A stretch of 24,238 nt of DNA from Silene noctiflora. Its lineage: Eukaryota; Streptophyta; Magnoliopsida; Caryophyllales; Caryophyllaceae. Position numbers and translations under genes: made by a program. The DNA lies in NCBI GenBank assembly GCA_009801015.1, contig VHZZ01000066.1:135467-159704 (forward strand). The letters are read 5' to 3'. Positions within the stretch are counted from its first letter, which is position 1. The number at the start of each line of letters is the position of its first letter. Of this stretch, positions 19,755 to 24,238 are shown one piece after another. The notes below the pieces were generated by a model. It did no database searches. It was not told the DNA's origin and was given only the letters and a program-made list of their open reading frames with translations.

Positions 19755-20195
19755 TTAACGAGCCGAGACGAGCCCGAGCTTGGCCTTGCTCGGCTTGTGG
19801 TCAAGAACCAAAATTCGAGCTCGAGCTTACCCGAGCTTGAAAAAAATGTGCTCCTTGCAAAGCTTGCCCAAACTCGAGCCCAAATCGAGCCTATATAAAA
19901 GTTTATTTTTTTATTTTTTTCTTTCGATATTTTCAATAACAGGCTCGAAAGTTATATGTAAAAATATTTGGCAAATTAGTTAGACATTTTATATGTATGA
20001 TACAAAAATATAATCATGATAAAATATTTTTATGAAATATGAGCAATATCTTATATAATCACAGAAGTCCGAGCCGCTCACGAGCTTTTCGAGTTGAGCC
20101 AGTCTTTGCTCAACTTGACTCGTTAAGCTCTCGAGCTGATTCCGAGTCTGAGCGGTGCTCTCACGAGCCGAGTTTTGACCGAGCCGATCATTACA
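19755..20195. repeat. CGAGC-rich repeat region, probable hAT MITE remnant
   Basis: Both flanks of this block are dense in CGAGC(C/T)/GAGCTTG motifs (19758-19890 and 20070-20190) around an AT-rich middle. The motif type matches the fragment at 18342-18450. No clean inverted termini or target duplication were found. The right edge GAGCCGATCATTACAT might be a decayed form of a GTTTACACCCC-type end. Confidence 0.5.
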
Positions 20196-20570
20196 TATGA
20201 GAAAAATTATTATTTGTAATCATTAGTTTTATGTTAAAAGAAAAAAATTCATTACACACATTTTATTACTTTACTAAATTCTGACAAATTAATTAATATC
20301 GTATCAATTTAAAATATTAAAATAATAACTAAAAATAAAACTTGTACGTGTACCGTACTAGTTAACATTATTATGTATCAACCAAGTCGGAAATAATAGA
20401 TAGTCTAACCCGTAAATCGAACTCGATCAGAAAATAACAGAATGTACGCAACAACTTCCACAACTAATTTTCTACCTCTCCGAGCTTAAACAGTTACACT
20501 CCTTCCCTCAAAGTTACGCTGATATTTGCTTCGCTTCGGTTCGCTATCTTGTTCGTATCATCGTTTAGCT

Positions 20571-22520
20571 ATGGGTAATTGCGTTTGTTCTCGTGATCCT
20601 CCTGGTATGTTCTTCTTCTTCACTCTTTCTTTCTTTTATGCTCGATTTTACGATGTTCTCCATTTTTTCGATGTTCTATGAATTGCGATTATTGTTCGCT
20701 TGTTGCTGCATTTCGTTTTTCTTTTAGTTTTTTTAGGGTTTTCTTGATGATTTATTTCATTTTTTGCCGCATGATCAATTTTACGATATTCTTCGAATTG
20801 TGCTAGAGAATTATTTCTTGATGATTTACTGCATTTTTCGCCGCATTATTAGTCATTAGTATGTTACTTTTAGTAGTGTAATTATTACTGCATTCGTTGT
20901 TCTTTCAGTTTTTACTCATTTTCTTGATGATTTAATGTTTTTTTTTGCCGCGTAATTGTGATTCTTGTGTTGCATCTCGTTTTTTTTTAGGTTTTAAGGA
21001 ATTTCGTCAGTAGGATGGAAGTATGAGTAGGTTGACGAGAGGATGAATTACGATAACGATTTTAATAATGTTTGAGTTTTCTAGCGTTTTCGGTATGTTG
21101 TGATTCTTGTTTTCCAATTCGTTTCCGCTCCAATTTTACGCGTAATTAGTACTCCGTATGTCGCAGTGATTTTTAGTATGACCATAGATAAAACGATGAT
21201 CACGAGAATGACTTCGATTATACAAGTAACTGTTTGTTTTTTTGGCCTATGATTTGTATGAAATAGTGATCTACAAGAATGATTGATGAATTATTGCTGA
21301 CATACGAGAATGATTTTGTTTACATTGTGTCGTAGTGCTTTTGTTTCGCAATTAGCCACTTCTTTTTCGGAAATATGTTGATTACTGCTATTGGTTCGTT
21401 CTTTTCAAAGAATGTGTGGAATCATGGAGGTTGATGATTTCTATTATACTTGTAGTATTACGAATGTGGCTTATTAGATTTGTTTGGATACTCGGTTTGC
21501 ATATGTTTATTCGATCTGCTGCTGAATTTGTCTGTATTGTAACACCATTAATTAGTGACTCGAGTTAATTGAGTTGAATGAGGATGTTCATATTGCTAGT
21601 TGAATGAATTTGAAACGCTGATAATTTTATGTGCGTGCAAATACATGGTTGAAGAATGAATAAGTACAGTGTTTGTATCGGAAACATGATCAGAATTTTA
21701 CAAATCGGAATTTTAGTCATTCAAGTAACAGTAGTTGTCGCCTTGGTGGTGAATGATTGAACTCTTCCGAGGTTAACTTATACACATTCATGTTCTCGTA
21801 TATTCTTGGTCGTGAATCGCGCTTTACTTATTCCAAGTTTTGTATTCCTTTTTTTCGGCAAGCTCTTGAATGGTCTAGATCATAGGATCTCCAGGGCATA
21901 TGCTTTAAGAATCGGAAAAAGCCATACTTGAGCTGGTCGATTTTTCTTGATGCTATTGTCATTCTCTAAGCCAATGCTCTTTTCTTCGTGAACAGTTAGC
22001 AGGAAGCTTGTCCGTAAGCCAGAACCATGGGTGTACATTGAACCAATTACAAGAGCAGAGCTCAAAAGGTTGCGTCGGGAATTTTGGGCTCAACCTTACC
22101 GTCGTGGCAGAACAGGTAAACCCCAGATTGATAGGCTTCACTGCATATCCTAATAATCTCCAGTTCAGTCTATTGTAGAAACTGGTGCGGTTGTATAGCT
22201 CTCTTGACTGCTTCAGGAACATAAAATGATGAAATTATTTTGCCTTGCAGAAATCTGGAATGCACTTAAAGTCGCTGCATTAGCTGAACTACCAATTGCT
22301 CAGGCTATCATTGAAGCTTATGATATCTTCCACCAGTTTAATGATCTGCGTGTTTGCTATGATAATAGAGGTGCTTTACATAACATTCATTGTTTGTTAA
22401 TTGTCTCTTAATTAAGATGCATTCGTTAAAGTAATCCGTCTTTGGGATTTTGCAGGTGTGAGGTATGAGCTGCCCTTATATTGCCTGAGTGAACCTGAAA
22501 ACTTGATCCGCAACAATTAG
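20571..22520 (+). CDS. UBTD-like protein (DC-UbP/UBTD N-terminal domain), four exons
   Basis: Exons are 20571-20604, 21996-22115, 22251-22370 and 22456-22520. They total 339 nt, or 112 aa plus stop; all introns are GT-AG and in phase 1. The protein starts MGNCVCS, so G2 could be myristoylated and C4/C6 palmitoylated, suggesting membrane attachment. The body matches the N-terminal domain of ubiquitin domain-containing proteins 1/2: KPEPWVYIEPITRAELKRLR, then EFW, EIWNALKVAA, LPIAQAIIEA, VCYDNRGVRYELPLYCLSEP and NLI. In animals this domain binds ubiquitin-conjugating or deubiquitinating partners. The ubiquitin-like domain of animal UBTD1/2 is absent, as in other short plant members. Between EFW and EIW the sequence is AQPYRRGRT where relatives have a (D/E)TxPxYGGxK-type loop, the clearest divergence. 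The acceptor of exon 2 was chosen because GTGAACAG keeps frame and a nearby TTAGCAG does not. Intron 1 (1391 bp) is long, as is common after a short first exon. Confidence 0.88.
20737..20965. repeat. Internal repeats in intron 1 of the UBTD-like gene
   Basis: TTCTTGATGATTTA recurs three times (about 20737, 20816 and 20932). Each is followed after a T-rich gap by GCCGC(A/G)T. Associated phrases such as CTGCATT(T)CGTT and TTTTAGTTTTT also recur. The units are diverged, T-rich and in the sense orientation. Confidence 0.65.
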
Positions 22521-22812
22521 GGATGACTGTGATGAAGAACTGGAAAGTGTAAATAATGCTAGTAATTCTTTATAGAGGCTCTTACAAACCAAAGTACATT
22601 CTTCATATATACACCGTATATTCCTTAGGAAATGCTCATTGATTCAAACTGTTACGAAACATGATGTTATGACATCTTGTGCTAGATTTCAAACAATTTA
22701 GGATTTCAAACAATTTTGGTTAATCTGATGAAATTCTTGCATGATTTGCTTTCTGCTAAGCCTTTGATATGTTTCCTGCAATGCCTTTTTGAGATTTGCT
22801 TATACAGTAATA

Positions 22813-22906
22813 CTCCCTTCGTCGCAATCGTTTGTTTATCTTTTTAATCTTCGTGAGAGGCAATTTTAATCAAAGGTAAAGAAACAAATGATTGAGACGA
22901 TGGGAG
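22813..22906. mobile_element. Stowaway MITE downstream of the UBTD-like gene
   Basis: Left arm CTCCCTTCGTCGCAATCGTT and right arm (reverse complement) CTCCCATCGTCTCAATCATT form terminal inverted repeats of about 25 bp. TA flanks both sides (22811-22812, 22907-22908). At 94 bp it is little more than its two arms and would fold into a near-complete hairpin if transcribed. Confidence 0.85.
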
Positions 22907-22952
22907 TATGTGTTTCCATGTATAGTTTCGATTGGTCGATCATTGAGGTCTT

Positions 22953-23166
22953 GTTCTAGCTTAGCTCTGATCTCAATAAAGCGTGGATTTTCCGATCGTC
23001 TTCTGAAACATAGCCGAGGATTTCACGAGGGCTTATGCTCTTGGATAATGTTTCAAAAATGAATTGCATATGAGAGGGTGGCGTCGAGATTGGGCGTCAC
23101 CTGTTGATGCTTAGTTGCTTACTCATTTTCCATCCCATATTTTATACCTTCTCGTTTTTAATTTGT
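22953..23166. repeat. Dispersed repeat, copy 2 (shared with 17506-17665)
   Basis: It shares GAGGATTTCACGAGGG (23016-23031) with 17570-17585, plus weaker collinear similarity on both sides. The copy here is longer because of an internal segment around 23050-23130 that is not present in the other. AATAAA at 22975-22980 might act as a polyadenylation signal for the UBTD-like gene. Confidence 0.6.
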
Positions 23167-23172
23167 ATGCAG

Positions 23173-23400
23173 TTGATGAAGATGATGTCGTCTATCTTAA
23201 CAAATCGTTTATTTCCAAGGAAGTCATAAAGGTTGTTTTTCAATTAGTCCTTCATATCACCTGTTCCTAATGATATTCCTGCTATATTTTATCATAAATG
23301 TTGTCATTTCGTGAAGGAGGATGTGACTAATGCCGCGCTCAGTGCCCTTAATACAGATAATATTCTAAAAGAGATGATTGACTCCCTAAAAACGTCGTAA
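23173..23400 (+). other. Possible exon pair of an unidentified gene
   Basis: After a good acceptor (TTTGTATGCAG) bases 23173-23231 read, in one frame, DEDDVVYLNKSFISKEVIK and end AAG|GT. After a second candidate acceptor (GTGAAG), 23317-23400 continue in the same phase as EDVTNAALSALNTDNILKEM and seven further residues to a TAA. The joined 46 residues are acidic and helix-prone, look protein-like, and I do not recognise them. The first piece needs one base from an upstream exon, and exons ending in that phase include those of the UBTD-like gene. This could be an alternative 3' end, a captured gene fragment, or chance. Confidence 0.25.
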
Positions 23401-23517
23401 TTTAAAACGAACAAATTAACAATTTATATACCACACTAAATACTAATAAACTAAAATAAGCAAAGTGGTAAGAAGGGGATCGAACCCAAGGGAAGGAGAT
23501 TTGATAATGCAAACAAA

Positions 23518-23700
23518 TCCTCCTTACTACTAAGAGAATAAAAATTCTCAAAAGTTTTCCCGCCAAACTCCATCTACTTATATAAGGAAAGAAATGAGAT
23601 TTTCCCATTAANTCAAAAGTTTTCCCGCCAAACTCCATCTACTTATATAAGGAAAGAAATGAGATTTTCCCATTAAACTATTATCTTTTTTTAAAGTATG
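23518..23700 (+). mobile_element. Helitron-like 5' end with 65-bp internal tandem duplication
   Basis: Following A at 23517, TCCTCCTTACTACTAAGAG resembles the 5' ends at 24098 and (minus) 18181, and it is followed by a TTTTCCCGCC segment typical of the same family. Bases 23548-23612 and 23613-23677 form a tandem duplication of period 65 bp, with one undetermined base (23612) at the junction. No 3' hairpin/CTRR end was found with confidence, so the extent is uncertain. Confidence 0.4.
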
Positions 23701-24097
23701 ATTGTTTTCATTAAATTCTAAATTATAATTATAATGTTTTAATCAAAAAAATAAAATAAAAGGGGTATAAAATTATAAAATACAAAATTGTTAATTTTTA
23801 TTAGAATTGACTTGATACATACTTACACTGTATAAAACAACAAAATAACTAATATTATTAGTTTCGTGAAAAAACTTTATTAAGTTACTTTTAAGAAAAG
23901 TTATAAATTGAACTCATTAACGGTGTAATAAAAAAAAAATCATGACATACTCAATTTTTTTTTTTTTTTTTACTGTTTAATTTTTTTTCTCATATCAAAA
24001 TACAATAAGGTGAAATATGAAAATTTTAAGGTATAAATTTGGATTGAATAAGTAATAAGCTAAAAAGTAGAAACTCTATAAATCCCGCGCATTACAA

Positions 24098-24238
24098 TCC
24101 CCTATATACTAAAAAATTAACAAAGCTAAAATTTTCCCGCCTAAACACACATTCTACTATCTATTTTTAGTCATATTCTTTTCCATATATAAGAAATCTC
24201 AAAAGGTTTCCCTCCAAACTCCATTTATTTAAATAAGG
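24098..24238 (+). mobile_element. Helitron 5' end, truncated by the window edge
   Basis: TCCCCTATATACTAAAAAAT begins after A at 24097 and is followed by TTTTCCCGCCTAAAC. This closely parallels the 5' end of the complete Helitron at 17848-18181. Near 24198 it includes a diverged copy of the AAAAG(T/G)TTTCCC(G/T)CCAAACTCCAT block seen at 23550 and 23615. The rest lies beyond the window. Confidence 0.55.

Noticed and set aside
18342-20200. One large hAT element spanning both CGAGC-rich blocks
   Set aside because: The left end at 18342 is plausible, but no matching right end or 8-bp duplication was found at 20195-20210, and the sequence between is heterogeneous.
22226-22411. Plus-strand open frame starting MMKLFCLAEIW
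   Set aside because: It reads exon 3 of the UBTD-like gene through from the intron upstream; the start lies before the acceptor at 22250.
23461-23510. GGGATCGAACCC as a minus-strand tRNA B box or SINE
   Set aside because: The B-box-like string is present, but I see no A box at the right distance, no tail and no target duplication.

Overview
The window looks like nuclear DNA from a flowering plant, most likely a eudicot. The genes are intron-rich with canonical GT-AG junctions, the flanks are AT-rich, and the gaps hold plant-type transposons (Stowaway MITEs, hAT-type non-autonomous elements, a Helitron and a tRNA-derived SINE). Four protein-coding genes can be reconstructed with intact reading frames. 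A short hairpin-like motif (CCGTCTTAA...TAAAACAGG) recurs across the window. I associate such sequences with Caryophyllales, but that is an impression and not a demonstration.

Layout. 1-1967 has no gene and holds diverged tandem repeats. 2101-3528 (minus) is an uninterrupted 475-aa DUF641 protein of the GIL1/UNE1/IRKI family; a 101-bp tandem duplication straddles its stop codon. 3749-4026 is a four-copy 70-bp tandem array. 4040-6548 has no recognisable gene. 6549-9758 (minus) is a complete six-coding-exon SEC61 alpha gene (475 aa), with a probable non-coding first exon near 10821-10850 and a ~1-kb leader intron that contains MITEs. 12298-16929 (plus) is a complete six-exon K/HDEL receptor gene of the ERD2 type (215 aa); its introns carry a Stowaway MITE, a 620-bp hAT-like element and a SINE with a perfect 19-bp target duplication. 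16930-20570 is a transposon-rich spacer with a 334-bp Helitron and a 725-bp hAT-type element, both with clear insertion signatures. 20571-22520 (plus) is a four-exon, 112-aa UBTD-like protein with a likely myristoylated N-terminus. 22521-24238 holds another Stowaway, a possible unidentified exon pair, a 65-bp tandem duplication and Helitron-like 5' ends.

How the genes relate. SEC61 alpha (translocon pore, entry into the ER) and ERD2 (retrieval of ER residents from the Golgi) stand head to head across about 1.3 kb. ACGT-core motifs of the kind bound by bZIP factors lie on both sides of that spacer. Shared control during ER stress is a reasonable inference from this but is not shown. The DUF641 and UBTD-like genes have no evident functional link to the pair. 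I found no sign of a novel multi-gene system. The most informative observations are the intact mobile elements and the small rearrangements near genes.
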